Of a DNA stretch of 64,000 nt, positions 12,607 through 23,800 are shown one piece after another. The notes under the pieces were generated by a model. That model did no database searches and was not told where the DNA came from. It saw nothing but the letters and a program-made list of their open reading frames with translations. Made by a program: the position numbers and the translations under genes. The DNA comes from Solanum dulcamara. Taxonomy: Eukaryota > Streptophyta > Magnoliopsida > Solanales > Solanaceae. The DNA is taken from contig NC_077241.1 of the NCBI RefSeq assembly GCF_947179165.1, positions 32,669,246 through 32,733,245 of the forward strand, given 5' to 3'. Positions within the stretch are counted from its first letter, which is position 1. Each line of letters starts with the position of its first letter.

Positions 12607-15600
12607 ATGGGAGGGGAACCACCTCCCGATGTAGGAAAATTTCGTTCGAAAAATAGGAACGAAGATAACGACGACATGAATGCAACGCAAGTCGTAGCAT
12701 CGGAAAATTCCACCCGTAGCCCCTCCAAAGTGCAAAATCAGTCGGCGATCACTGTAGCACTGTCGGAGGAGCAACTTGCCTGGGTTCATCACATCAACGA
12801 TTTGGAGAAAGCTGGGCGGATTCGAATCGGACAAATAATTGGGGAATCATCAGCATTGCAAGAACTACACAATATGCAAAAATCAAATCGGTTGAATCAT
12901 CCATGGTCGAGATATTCACTGGCGGCTGAAGAGGCGAAGTTAACTGCGCCGCCGCAGTTTCCATCACTCGTTCGACCTAGTTCCGGCCATGTTCGAGAGG
13001 ATATGACCACTGGGGATTGTTCCCCAGACGATGGCGCACATAATGGGACAAGTTTCACCAGCGTAGCTATCGCCGGTGATAATATCGACGCCGGCGCCGG
13101 AACTCCGGCAAGCTTAAAGGACCAAACTCAATGTCAAAATACTCAGCTGGACATGGAGCACCTCACAGGCATAAACAACCAGCTCGAATATCAATTTGGA
13201 ATCTCAAATTTCAATTTGACCACTGACCGCGATTTTGGCACCGGAGCTCAGGCAACAATTTCATCTCAAAATCAATGCCAACTCACTAAGTTGGATAAGG
13301 AGAACCTACCAGGTATCCAAAACCAGCTCGAATCTCTACCAAAAGCTTCGAATTTTAATTTGAATTCTGAACGTGAAGAGGGCGCCGGAGCTCCGGCGAG
13401 CCAACTGGTTCAAGGTATAGTTCAACAGGTTCGTGACAGTGTTGAGAAGCTTCCTAGCTATGTGGCAAGCCTTGAATCACTACCAATCGAGTCAAATTTG
13501 AAAAGTCGTCAAGACGACAACCACAGTGGGGTCGCCGGAGTTCCGGCGAGACAAATGATGAGGGGCCAATATCAAAATGTTCCTAAGGCTGTTGTGAGGC
13601 TTCCTACACAAACTACAGACCCCAAATTAGCTCCGAAAAGTTCAAATCCAAAAAGTCGTCAAGACTTGCTTGAGGAAGATAGTCACAGTGATGTTAGAAC
13701 TGAGGAGATTACATTGGCAAATTATCAATCTCAGTACCTTGCCAATGGTATTCAATCCCAAAATAATCAAACGAATCACATGCCAAAAGGATTGAACCAC
13801 CCCCACAGCAGCAGCTCAACCACAGGAACACAAGGTAAGTCCTCTCACTCTCTTGAACTCAATATGCAGGGTCAGTATATGCAAATACAGTCTAAGCATA
13901 TTGAGAATCCTAATAATCTTGTGCAATGTTTGAATAATAATGTGGTGCCTAATGTTAATGAGTCTATCCATCACATTGGTAAGCATAGTGCAAATGGGCA
14001 TCCCTCTAATCCTATAATTGTTGATGCTAACTTGTTGAACTCCAGGGGAGTCTGTGCACTCCCTGGTACTGCTCCTAGTATGGTCATGCAGGATACTGAG
14101 CATACTAATCCACAGCCTAATACCAACTCTCAAAACAGGGCCAACAACATGATTCAAAATAGCTTCCCTAAAGTCTCCTCCAATTTTGATAGGCTTAACC
14201 CCAATAACCAGGGCCCCAAACCTGTTAGTAACCAGCCCCAGCCAATAGAAAGCATCACTAAAAATCCCCCAAAGAACCAGTTCCCTAATAGAAAGGAACA
14301 GGTCCCTCAGCCAGCCCCATATACAGTCATCCAAACCTTTGCTTCCAAACTGAGGCTGAACCAAGCAAAAAATGATATCCCTCTTAATTTGTCTGCTCCT
14401 ATTTACACCACCAGACAAGGCCTACCAGCTGTCATTTATGACAAAGAGGATTTCATGGTGAAATTGGCTGAAAAGTGTAAATATACCCTTGTTGGAAAAT
14501 TCAGCAACACTATGCCTAAGGTGGAGCTAATAAGGAGAAGCTTCATTCTCCAAACTCAATTGGTAGGGGGTGTTAAAATTGCCCATTTCAATGCCAGACA
14601 TGTGTATATTGACTTGGACAATGAATTGGACTACACAACTGTGTGGACCAAGCAAAGAATGACCATTGAAGGCCAATCCATGAGGATACAAACATGGACT
14701 CCAACTTTTAGGCCTGAGGAGGAGACTCCCATTGTCCCAGTCTGGGTTGCCCTTCCTGAACTCCCCTGGCACTGTTATGATAAGGAGTTCCTGACCACTC
14801 TCCTTGCTCTTGTGGGGAAAGTACTCTTCATGGATGCAGCCTCTATTCAGAAGACTAGGGGAAGTACTGCTAAGGTAAGAGTGCAGGTCAACCTTACACA
14901 AGAAAGACCCCATCATGTATGGCTTGGGCATGACAAAAGTGATCCTACAATAGGAAGATGGCAGGAACTTTTATATGAGAGTGTACCTGAGTACTGCATG
15001 TATTGCAAGCATCAGGGGCACAAGGTGCATGTGTGTAATATCAAGAGAAGAGATGAAGAACAAATGAAAAAGAAAAGTTCTGAAAATACAACAAAAAATA
15101 CAAGTCAAACTCAGGGAGAGAGCAAAGAGCACAACCAACCTCAACCTGACAACTTACAGGTGCACCAAAATCCTTTGACATCCAATATACCACAACAGTC
15201 ACAGAACAATAAGACTAGCAAGGAGGACAATTCTTGGCAAACTCAGAGAAGGAAACAGAACAAAGGACACATTAATGTCCAGCTGAACCAAGAAATAAGA
15301 GCTGCAGGAGTATTAACCAAAGGTAAGTATGTTGCAGTGCAGCAAAGCAAAGTAAATCCAGGTAAAACTACTACTTCTATCTCTATTCCAAATGTTCATG
15401 TTGATCTTGCTATGCAAGACCAACCCACTAACCAAATTGCAGGGAACACACACATTCAAAAGAACTCAATAGTGAGGAGTTCATCAACAATGCAGGAAAG
15501 CACTCCAAATCAGAGACAAGGTATTGACTTATCTCTCCCACAAACCCCATCCCCCCATATTGAATGCACAAGTACTATCTTAACATGTATTGCTCAAGGG

Positions 15601-16629
15601 AACAATGTTGCAAGGAACTCAGGTATTGACTTATCACTCCCAATACCCCTGAACCTCCCAAATATTAATATTGTTGCTGCTGATCTGGTAGTTGAAGGAG
15701 GAAAGGATGGAAGTGTACAGGAGAACCCCACTAACATGCAGGATGGGGAAACCAATAGGGGAGGGGTACCCCCTCATGCTATGCATGAGAGTATTGTTGA
15801 ACTTACCATGCAAGCTAGCAAAGGTGCCATGGCCAAAGATCTGGGATCTCATCCCAGTACTAGTGGTAAAATTACTACTGTTCAGAAGAATAAGCTGAGC
15901 AAGAAAAGAAGAGAAGCCATCAAAAAGAAAATAAAAGAAATGAACTCAACTGATAAATGTCAAACTCCCAAAATGGACAGTGTGATAGTACAGCAAGGGG
16001 AGCAGGGGTGTCAACAAATTGTCTTAGATGATGACCAGGTGGGGATGAATATCATTCCTCTCCAAGCCCATTGCATTCCTACATCTCCCAGAAATCCAGC
16101 TGAAATCATCACTGAGAGAGCTACTGATCTACCTCAGCTCACCTACACCCTCAACATACAAGAAGATGAGTATGCTGTGTGTGAGTCTGAGAATGAGGAA
16201 GATTCTGATGACCAGCCTCTGGAAGATGAAGAGGACAGTGATTATCAACCAATGACTGACTCTGAGGATGAGGATGCTGTGAGTGAAATTAAGGCTTCCA
16301 GCCCATCCAGGGACAAGGTGCATGAGGATGAGGTCCAACTGGTTGCTAAGTCCCAGGGATCATCTGATGCACATAGGGTCACTCATTCTGAAGATGTGGA
16401 AGACCATGACCATGGGGAAGAGGCACAAAAAGAAGATCACCTGGAGGCATTTAGATCTACAATGACAGCTGTATTGCAGAAGGAAAGTCAGCAAGACAAG
16501 AAAAAGAAGGAGCCACCCTCTAAAAGTAAGCAGACAAAGAAGAAGACTAAACAAAGTATCATCAGCAGTTTTGCTAATGTTGTTGTCAACAGCAACATCA
16601 ACACTAGGTCCAAAACTCAAAAACCCTGA
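12607..16629 (+). CDS. LINE ORF1 protein (1340 aa, DUF4283-like domain and CCHC zinc knuckle)
   Basis: The frame is fully open from ATG 12607 to TGA 16627-16629. Residues 1-600 are low-complexity, rich in Gln, Asn, Ser and Pro, and include four repeats of about 48 residues (from about residue 160). Residues about 605-790 look like the DUF4283 domain common in plant LINE ORF1 proteins (FMVKLAEKCKYTLVGKF, ARHVYIDL, PVWVALPELPWHCYDKEFL). It is followed at about residue 797 by CMYCKHQGHKVHVC, a perfect CCHC knuckle. The C-terminal 500 residues are hydrophilic, with a Lys/Arg-rich stretch (SKKRREAIKKKIKEM), an acidic block (SENEEDSDDQPLEDEEDSD) and a basic end. Known role of the family: RNA binding and packaging of LINE RNA. 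It is far longer than usual ORF1 proteins (several hundred residues). Confidence 0.9.
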   Translation: MGGEPPPDVGKFRSKNRNEDNDDMNATQVVASENSTRSPSKVQNQSAITVALSEEQLAWVHHINDLEKAGRIRIGQIIGESSALQELHNMQKSNRLNHPWSRYSLAAEEAKLTAPPQFPSLVRPSSGHVREDMTTGDCSPDDGAHNGTSFTSVAIAGDNIDAGAGTPASLKDQTQCQNTQLDMEHLTGINNQLEYQFGISNFNLTTDRDFGTGAQATISSQNQCQLTKLDKENLPGIQNQLESLPKASNFNLNSEREEGAGAPASQLVQGIVQQVRDSVEKLPSYVASLESLPIESNLKSRQDDNHSGVAGVPARQMMRGQYQNVPKAVVRLPTQTTDPKLAPKSSNPKSRQDLLEEDSHSDVRTEEITLANYQSQYLANGIQSQNNQTNHMPKGLNHPHSSSSTTGTQGKSSHSLELNMQGQYMQIQSKHIENPNNLVQCLNNNVVPNVNESIHHIGKHSANGHPSNPIIVDANLLNSRGVCALPGTAPSMVMQDTEHTNPQPNTNSQNRANNMIQNSFPKVSSNFDRLNPNNQGPKPVSNQPQPIESITKNPPKNQFPNRKEQVPQPAPYTVIQTFASKLRLNQAKNDIPLNLSAPIYTTRQGLPAVIYDKEDFMVKLAEKCKYTLVGKFSNTMPKVELIRRSFILQTQLVGGVKIAHFNARHVYIDLDNELDYTTVWTKQRMTIEGQSMRIQTWTPTFRPEEETPIVPVWVALPELPWHCYDKEFLTTLLALVGKVLFMDAASIQKTRGSTAKVRVQVNLTQERPHHVWLGHDKSDPTIGRWQELLYESVPEYCMYCKHQGHKVHVCNIKRRDEEQMKKKSSENTTKNTSQTQGESKEHNQPQPDNLQVHQNPLTSNIPQQSQNNKTSKEDNSWQTQRRKQNKGHINVQLNQEIRAAGVLTKGKYVAVQQSKVNPGKTTTSISIPNVHVDLAMQDQPTNQIAGNTHIQKNSIVRSSSTMQESTPNQRQGIDLSLPQTPSPHIECTSTILTCIAQGNNVARNSGIDLSLPIPLNLPNINIVAADLVVEGGKDGSVQENPTNMQDGETNRGGVPPHAMHESIVELTMQASKGAMAKDLGSHPSTSGKITTVQKNKLSKKRREAIKKKIKEMNSTDKCQTPKMDSVIVQQGEQGCQQIVLDDDQVGMNIIPLQAHCIPTSPRNPAEIITERATDLPQLTYTLNIQEDEYAVCESENEEDSDDQPLEDEEDSDYQPMTDSEDEDAVSEIKASSPSRDKVHEDEVQLVAKSQGSSDAHRVTHSEDVEDHDHGEEAQKEDHLEAFRSTMTAVLQKESQQDKKKKEPPSKSKQTKKKTKQSIISSFANVVVNSNINTRSKTQKP
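13090..13560 (+). repeat. Four-fold 144-150 bp coding repeat inside ORF1
   Basis: The G/C-rich word ggcgccggagctccggcg recurs at 13093, 13237, 13381 and 13531 (spacings 144, 144, 150), each followed by 'QCQ...L.K..L.GI.NQLE...SNFNL' type protein in the better copies. All spacings are multiples of 3, so the frame is kept. Divergence is high in the fourth copy. Confidence 0.8.
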
Positions 16630-16631
16630 TG
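16627..16631 (+). promoter_or_regulatory. TGATG stop/start overlap between ORF1 and ORF2
   Basis: The ORF1 stop TGA (16627-16629) shares its last base with the ORF2 start ATG (16629-16631). Overlaps of this kind allow stop-coupled reinitiation in some non-LTR elements. Whether this is used here is inference. Confidence 0.7.
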
Positions 16632-19600
16632 ATTAGTACAATCTGCTGGAATGCAAGGAGTATTGATACTCAGGGGACCCTTGATAGGTTACAAAGGTTG
16701 AAAGACTTTCATAAGCTGTCTATCATAGCAGTGCTGGAACCTTTTTCCAACAAATCTCAAATTCAATTCCACAGAATTCAGCTAGGTATGGATAATGTTA
16801 TGTCCAACTCCAATAGCAAAATCTGGTTATTCTGGAACAAAGACATTGCCTGCAACATTTTGGACCAGGATGAGCAGCAGATCACTTGTGAGATCAATCA
16901 TGTGGCTTGTCCTAATAGCTACCTCATTACCTTTGTCTATGCAAAGTGCAAGGATTACATGAGAAGAGACTTATGGGACAAGATGTTGCAGTTCTCCAGT
17001 AAGGAGAAGCCTTGGTGCACCATTGGAGACTTCAATGTTATTACAGATGTTGAAGAAAAGATGGGGGGCCAGCCATATAATGTGAACAAGAGCTTTGAGT
17101 TTATTAGTGTGATAGAAGCATGTGGACTCACTGATCTGGGGTTCTGTGGGCAGAAGTTCACCTGGTGCAACAATAGGGACAAAGATGCTAGAATTTGGAA
17201 AAGACTTGACAGGGCCATGGTTAATGATTCTTGGTTAGAAGTCATGCCTGTAACAACTGTCAGTCACTTAGCCTCCACAGGATCTGACCATTGCCCTCTA
17301 TTGATGGAAAGCAGGGCAAAACAAGGTAATGTTATTAAGTATTTCAAATTTCTAAACTGCTGGACAGACAATGACAATTTCCTTAGCACTGTAAAAGCAT
17401 GTTGGGATAATCCTGTGGAAGGAAATCCAATGGGAACCTTCCAACAAAAGCTGAAAAGAGTTTCTAATACTCTTAGTAAGTGGTCAAGAAATGAGTTTGG
17501 GGACATCTTTGCTTCAGTAAAAGAATATGAAGAGCAGGTGAGACAAGCTGAAGAAAAAATAATTAGTGACAATACTGAAGAGAACAGGTCCAAGCTACAT
17601 CAGATCAATGCTCAGTACATCAGATATCTGAAGATGGAGAAGGCTATCTTAAAGTAGAAAAGTCAACTTCATTGGTTCAAAGATGGAGATGCCAATACCA
17701 GCTATTTTCATGCTATTATCAGAGGAAGAAGAAGAAGGTTATTCATCCATCAGATTAATGATGAACAAGGCAATACTATTCAAGGTGAAGACAATATTGC
17801 AAGAGCTGCCACAGCACACTTTGAAAAAATATTCACTAGAGAAGAGAGACTGATCAGGGAAGATGTTCTTAAGTGCATTCCAAGGATGGTTACAGAGGAG
17901 CAGAATGAGAGCCTGCAAGCCTTACCTACTATGGATGAGCTGAAGAAAGTTGTATTTTCTATGAGCCCTACATCAGCTGCTGGACCAGATGGAATGAATG
18001 GGAAATTCTTTCATTCATGCTGGGATATCATCTGTGAAGACCTACTGAGATTAGTCCAGTATTTCTTCAATGGACATGGTATTCCCAAGTTTATTTCTCA
18101 TGCATGCTTACCTCTACTTCCTAAGAATGAGCATCCCAACAGCCTATCAGAATACAGGCCTATTTCTCTCAGCAACTTCACTAACAAGATCATTTCTAAG
18201 TTGATAAGCATCAGAATTGCTCCTATATTGCCTCAGCTAATCTCAGATAACCAATCTGGATTTGTTAAAGGTAGGAGTATTGCTGAGAACATAATGTTAG
18301 CTCAAGAAATCATCCACAATATTAAGAGACCAAAGGCTGGGGATAATGTGGTGATAAAGCTGGATATGGCCAAGGCCTATGATAGGGTCTCTTGGTCATT
18401 CATTTGTATGGTCATGAGGAAAATGGGGTTTGGAGAAGTGTTGATTGATATGGTTTGGAGGATTATGTCAAACAATTGGTACTCAGTCATCATTAATGGT
18501 GCAAGGCATGGCTTCTTCCACTCTACAAGAGGACTCAAGCAAGGAGACCCTCTATCCCCTACCTTATTCATCATTGGAGCTGAAGTTCTGTCTAGGCTTC
18601 TCAACAATCTTCATCACCATCATTTATACACAGGATTCCAGATGGAAAGAAGAGGTCCTCAAGTAAATCACTTGAGCTTTGCAGATGATGTGATCATTTT
18701 CACATCTACCAGCAACTTCTCACTTACACTGATTACCAAAACTCTTAAACTGTATGAAGTTATTTCAGGACAACTTATCAATAAAGATAAGAGTCAAACC
18801 ATGATGCCACTGAATACTCCCTCTGGTGTGGTGGATAGGGTCAGCATGATCACAGGATACAAATGCACTCATGGCCCAATCACTTACCTAGGCTGCCCCC
18901 TATATATAGGAAGACAAAGGATCATATACTTCTCTAGTATGGTTTCTAAGGTTCTAAGCAGGATTAGGGGATGGCAGACTAAAATGTTAAGCTATGGAGG
19001 TAGAGTCGCCTTGGTGAAAACAGTGCTGCAATCCATTCCTATACACCTGCTGTCGGCTATCAGTCCTACCAAGACCACCATGAATCAGATCAGAAGACTA
19101 ATTGCTGATTTTTTTTGGGGATGGGATACTGAAAGAAGAAAATATCACTGGGCCTCTTGGGATACTCTCAGTTATCCTTATGAGGAGGGTGGTATAGGTG
19201 TTAAAAAATTAGAGGATGTGTGCTTATCCTTCCAATACAAACAGTGGTGGACTTTCAGATCAAAGAAGACTCTATGGGGGGAATTCCTTAAAGCAAAATA
19301 CTGCCAAAGGGCTCATCCAGTCATTAAAAAGTGGAACACAGGACAGTCCCTAATGTGGAAGCATATGATGAGCAACAAAAAGGATATAGAACCTCATATA
19401 CAGTGGTGGATTAAGTCTGGAACAAGCAGCTTTTGGTGGGATGATTGGCTAGGGGTAGGTCCCTTAGCTTACCACAATGAAAGTCTCCCCAGATTGAATA
19501 ACTCTATTGTATCAGAATTCATGGAAAATGGAGGATGGAATGAAGAGAAAGTAAGAAAACATGCACCCCCTCAGCTGGTGCACAAGATTCTCAGCACTCC

Positions 19601-20810
19601 CATCAGCTACAATCCAAATATACAGGATCAAGCTTACTGGAAGCCTAACTCTCATGGTAATTTCACTTGTTCATCAGCCTGGGAGTTGGTAAGGAAGAAA
19701 AAGACAAGATCAACCACTAACAACAACATATGGCACAGTAGTATTCCTTTCAAGGCCTCTTTTCTGCTTTGGAGAGCTTTCAGACTTAAACTCCCCACAA
19801 ATGACAGAATAGTAGCATTTGGACATGCTCCTGCAGCATGCTCCTGTTGTTATAGAGCAGGTCTTGATGATATAGAGCATATCTTTGTATCAGGTTACTT
19901 TGCACAACACATATGGAAGCACTTCTCAAGGTACTGGGGTCTGCAACACAGCAACATTCCTCTAAAAAACCTATTGATGAGGTGGTGGCTAGTCAAAACT
20001 AACAATGAGCTACATAAGTTAGTAATGCAGGCTACCCCCATTTTTGTGTGTTGGAATCTATGGAAGAATAGATGTGCATGCAAGTATGGGGGCAAGAAGT
20101 CTAATGCAACTAGAGTAATATTCTCAATATCCAAAGATCTATATATGCTTATCTCCACTGTGTATCCATATATTGAGTTGCCAAGTAATTGGGCAGATTT
20201 GGTTACCATGGTTGAAAAAAGCCAACATGAATTGAGAATAACCAAAGTATGTTGGACTAAACCACAACCTACAATGATCAAGCTAAACACAGATGGGAGT
20301 GCCCTTAACAATCCAGGGAAGATAGGGGCAGGGGGCATTCTAAGGGACCATAATGGAGTGTTAATATATGCTTTTGCATCTCCACTAGGTTGTGGTTCTA
20401 ATAACCAAGCTGAAGTGCAGGCAGCAATTATTGGTATTCAGTGGTGCCTACAACATGGATACAGCAGGGTAGCCCTTGAAGTGGATTCTGAACTTCTAAT
20501 CAAGTGGCTCAAACAAGAGGCTAAACCTCCATGGAACATTGTTGCTTATACTAATGAATTGCAGGTATTGGTTAGCAAACTGGAGAATTTCCAGTTCAGT
20601 CATATCTTTAGGGAAGCTAATTATACTGCAGATTCACTCTCAAAGGAAAGCCACATGAAAAGCTATACACAACACTACTACAGCTTTCAGCAGCTTCCAA
20701 GAGAGACCAAGGGACATTACAAAATGGACAAAGCTGGCATGGCTAGCTTCAGGAGAACCAAGATGAAGAAGATCAATCAACCACATTCAAGGAACTTCTT
20801 CATACAATGA
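16629..20810 (+). pseudogene. LINE ORF2: endonuclease-RT-RNase H, interrupted by one in-frame TAG
   Basis: Two open pieces in the same frame (16629-17657 and 17658-20810) separated only by TAG at 17655-17657, where relatives usually have Gln (ILxQKSQxHWFKxGD), so probably a CAG-to-TAG change. Domains in order: APE-type endonuclease (ICWNARS, TIGDFNVITD, TGSDHCPLL; first about 230 residues); RT (YRPISLSNFTNKIISK, VVIKLDMAKAYDRVSW, GLKQGDPLSP, and FADD at 18678-18689 with both catalytic Asp); a zf-RVT region (AWELVRKKK...WRAFRLKLPTNDR); and a C-terminal RNase H (NTDGSALNNPG, NNQAEVQAA, VDSELL, YTADSLSK) with its D-E-D-D residues visible. The role is target-primed reverse transcription. The RNase H is a feature of many plant L1 elements. 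Apart from the TAG, no damage is evident. Confidence 0.93.
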
Positions 20811-20830
20811 ATTATTAACTGATATTAATA

Positions 20831-23800
20831 ATGATAATCAGGCCCATTGAAAAAGGGAGAGTCTCCCTAATTTACTGCTCTAATAGGATAATCTCCTTAC
20901 CAATAGATTTAGGATTTAGCAGGATGGTACAGGGCAGCAGGTGCAGGGTGTGGAGTAGCATGTGGACTTGTCCAATGCCCCCCAAACTTTGCAGGATGTT
21001 AGAATATATTATTGTGACAAGTTCCAACAAGTTTCAGCCCAAACGGATAATTGAAGGCGTTAGGCGAGCGACATGGAAACATTCAGCTGCCTTAAGCCTA
21101 AAGAGAGGGTCTTTAGTAATTTGGACCCTCCAACTTGGGAAAAAAGTCTTCAAACTTTGCAGGACTGAAGGAGAAGATATATATGCTAACTCCATAAAGT
21201 TTCAACTCAAATGGATAATTGGAGACGTTAGTCGAGCGACGTGGAAAATGATAACACTCTCCAAAGCTCTTACTGAGGTCCCTTCTTTATTACTAGTCTG
21301 TGTACATTATTTTTTGCTTGGGCTTGTTTGTTGTATTATTGCAGGTGTCTGGAGTAATATATTAGCATTCTTCAACAATAAATACATAGACAAGAGCACA
21401 AAAACAACTTCCAAACACCCTGCAACCTCTAAGCTTCAGCAGGGCAGCAGGTGCAGGGTGTGGAGTAGCATGTGGACTTGTCCAATGCCCCCCAAACTTT
21501 GCAGGATGTTAGAATATATTATTGTGACAAGTTCCAACAAGTTTCAGCCCAAACGGATAATTGGAGGCGTTAGGCGAGCGACATGGAAACATTCAGCTGC
21601 CTTAAGCCTAAAGAGAGGGTCTTTAGTAATTTGGGCCATCCAACTTGGGAAACAAGTCTTCAAACTTTGCAGGACTAAAGGAGAGGATATACATGCTAAC
21701 TCCATAGAGTTTCAGCTCAAATGGATAATTGGAGACGTTAGTCGAGCGGCTTGGAAAATGATAACACTTTCCAAAGCTCTTACTGAGGTCCCCTCTTTAT
21801 TGCTAGTCTGTGTATATTATGTTTTGTTTGGGCTTGTTTGTTGTACTATTGCAGGTGTCTGGAGTAATATATTAGCATTCTTCAACAATAAATACATAGA
21901 CAAGAGCACAACAACATCTTCCAAACACCCTGCAACCTCTAAGCCTCAGCAGGGCAGCAGGTGCAGGGTAGGGAGTAACTTGTGGACTTGCCCAAAGTCT
22001 CCCAAACTTTGCAGGATGGTAGCATATATGTTTTTGATAAGGCCCAAGAAATTTCAGCCCAAACGGATAATTTTAGACGTTAGGCGAGCGAGCTTGAAAC
22101 AATCAGCTGTCTTAACCTTAAAAAGGAAGAATTTTGCCAAATGGAAGCTCCAACTTGGGAAACAAGCCTTCAAACTTTGCATGGCTAAAGTAATGAATAT
22201 ATATGCAAACCTCATGAAGTTTCAGCTCAAAAGGATTAGTGGAGACGTTAGTCGAGCGACATGGAAAATGCTAACAGGCTCCAAAAGCCTATTTGAGATC
22301 CATTCCTCTCTACTAACCTGTATAAGTCTTTGCTTGTGTCTGGTTATTTGCTGTGTATATGCAGGTTGTTGGAGACTTACACCAACATGCTTTAACATCA
22401 AATACATAGAGGACAACACCTGCATCAACTCAACACCTGCAGCAGCCCAACACCTGCAACACCTGCAGCAGTTCAACACCTGTTTGCTTTGTTGCTTGTC
22501 TTTGGTTGACTTTCTTTGCTTAGAATCTCTTTGGCACTACTATGAGGACTGCAGTAACCTGGGGCTTATATGGAGTAGCACACTCAGCTTGCCAAACATA
22601 TTCTCTATTATCAACACACCCCAGCACCAACCTGCAGCAGACAAGGAACAAATCCACTCCATCTATGCCTTCTCTAATAACTCAACACTTGCAGCAGCTC
22701 CTTTCTTGCTGGTTCTTGTTTGTTGTGTAGATGCAGATGTCAGGATGGACTCATCAACATGTGTTCCCAACACCTACATAGATCACACCACAGATACAAC
22801 CACCAAAACAAATACCTTCACTAAGAGGCCTACACAAGGACTGTGCAGAGCAGCAACTTCCTTCTGGATTTTGTGGTTGTTTGGTTGTTTGTATTTGGCT
22901 GTTTGTTTTTGCCTAGGGACATCAAAAACTGGCCCTCTTTGGAACTGCTATGAGGTATGCAATGTCCTGGGGCCTCTATGGAGCAGCCCCCCAACCACAT
23001 TCTTTAACTTCAACACACCACAGCAACAATTCAACCAACTTGCAACACACAAGGAACATGGGTGCAGCAGCCTGCAGCTCTCTTTGGTGGTAAGGATTGT
23101 TGGTTGTGTTTGTCTATGCAGGTACCCCAACTACAGCCCCCTCCTGGAGAATGCATTGATCTCCATGATCAATCATTCTCAACTTCACCAATGCAGCTGG
23201 CAGACTCCCCATGCTAAAAAGACTGCAGTATCTTGGGGCTGCTTTGGAGCAACACACTCAGCTTGCCAAACACATTCTCAACTACTAACACATTCCAGCA
23301 ACAACTCTATCAACCTGCAACAGACAAGAAACATATACAAGTTTGTTGTTTTTGTTTTTCTGTGCAGGTACTCCAAGAGGCCTAACCACCTCAAAACAAA
23401 GACCAACAAGCAACCTAGGGAACCTGCAGCCACCTGCAGATTGGCAGCTTTGGGTTTGGTGTTTTTGTTTTTGTTTGTCTGTGCAGGTGCAGATCCTCAT
23501 AATTATAAACAATTGGATACTAAAGCATGGATCATCTCTCCATGCATACCAGATGCATTCCATCAACATCTGCAACAGCTCCACCAACTTGCAGCAGCCA
23601 AGGAACAAATACAAGCTAATGCTACAGCAGCTTGCACACCTCTTTGGTTGTATGTATTGTTGGTCTTGTTTGGCTGTGCAGGTACAAGAATGAACCACTT
23701 CAAAGCAAGGACCAACAAGCAGACTAACTACAATGGCAGCAACAAGGAGTTTGTACAACAGAACTCTTGGAATTGTTCTTATAATTGTGAGCTTGCTTGT

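Noticed and set aside
13816..14418. 200-codon minus-strand open frame inside ORF1
   Set aside because: It lies wholly antisense to the well-supported LINE ORF1, has no recognisable domain, and its openness follows from the codon composition of the + strand.
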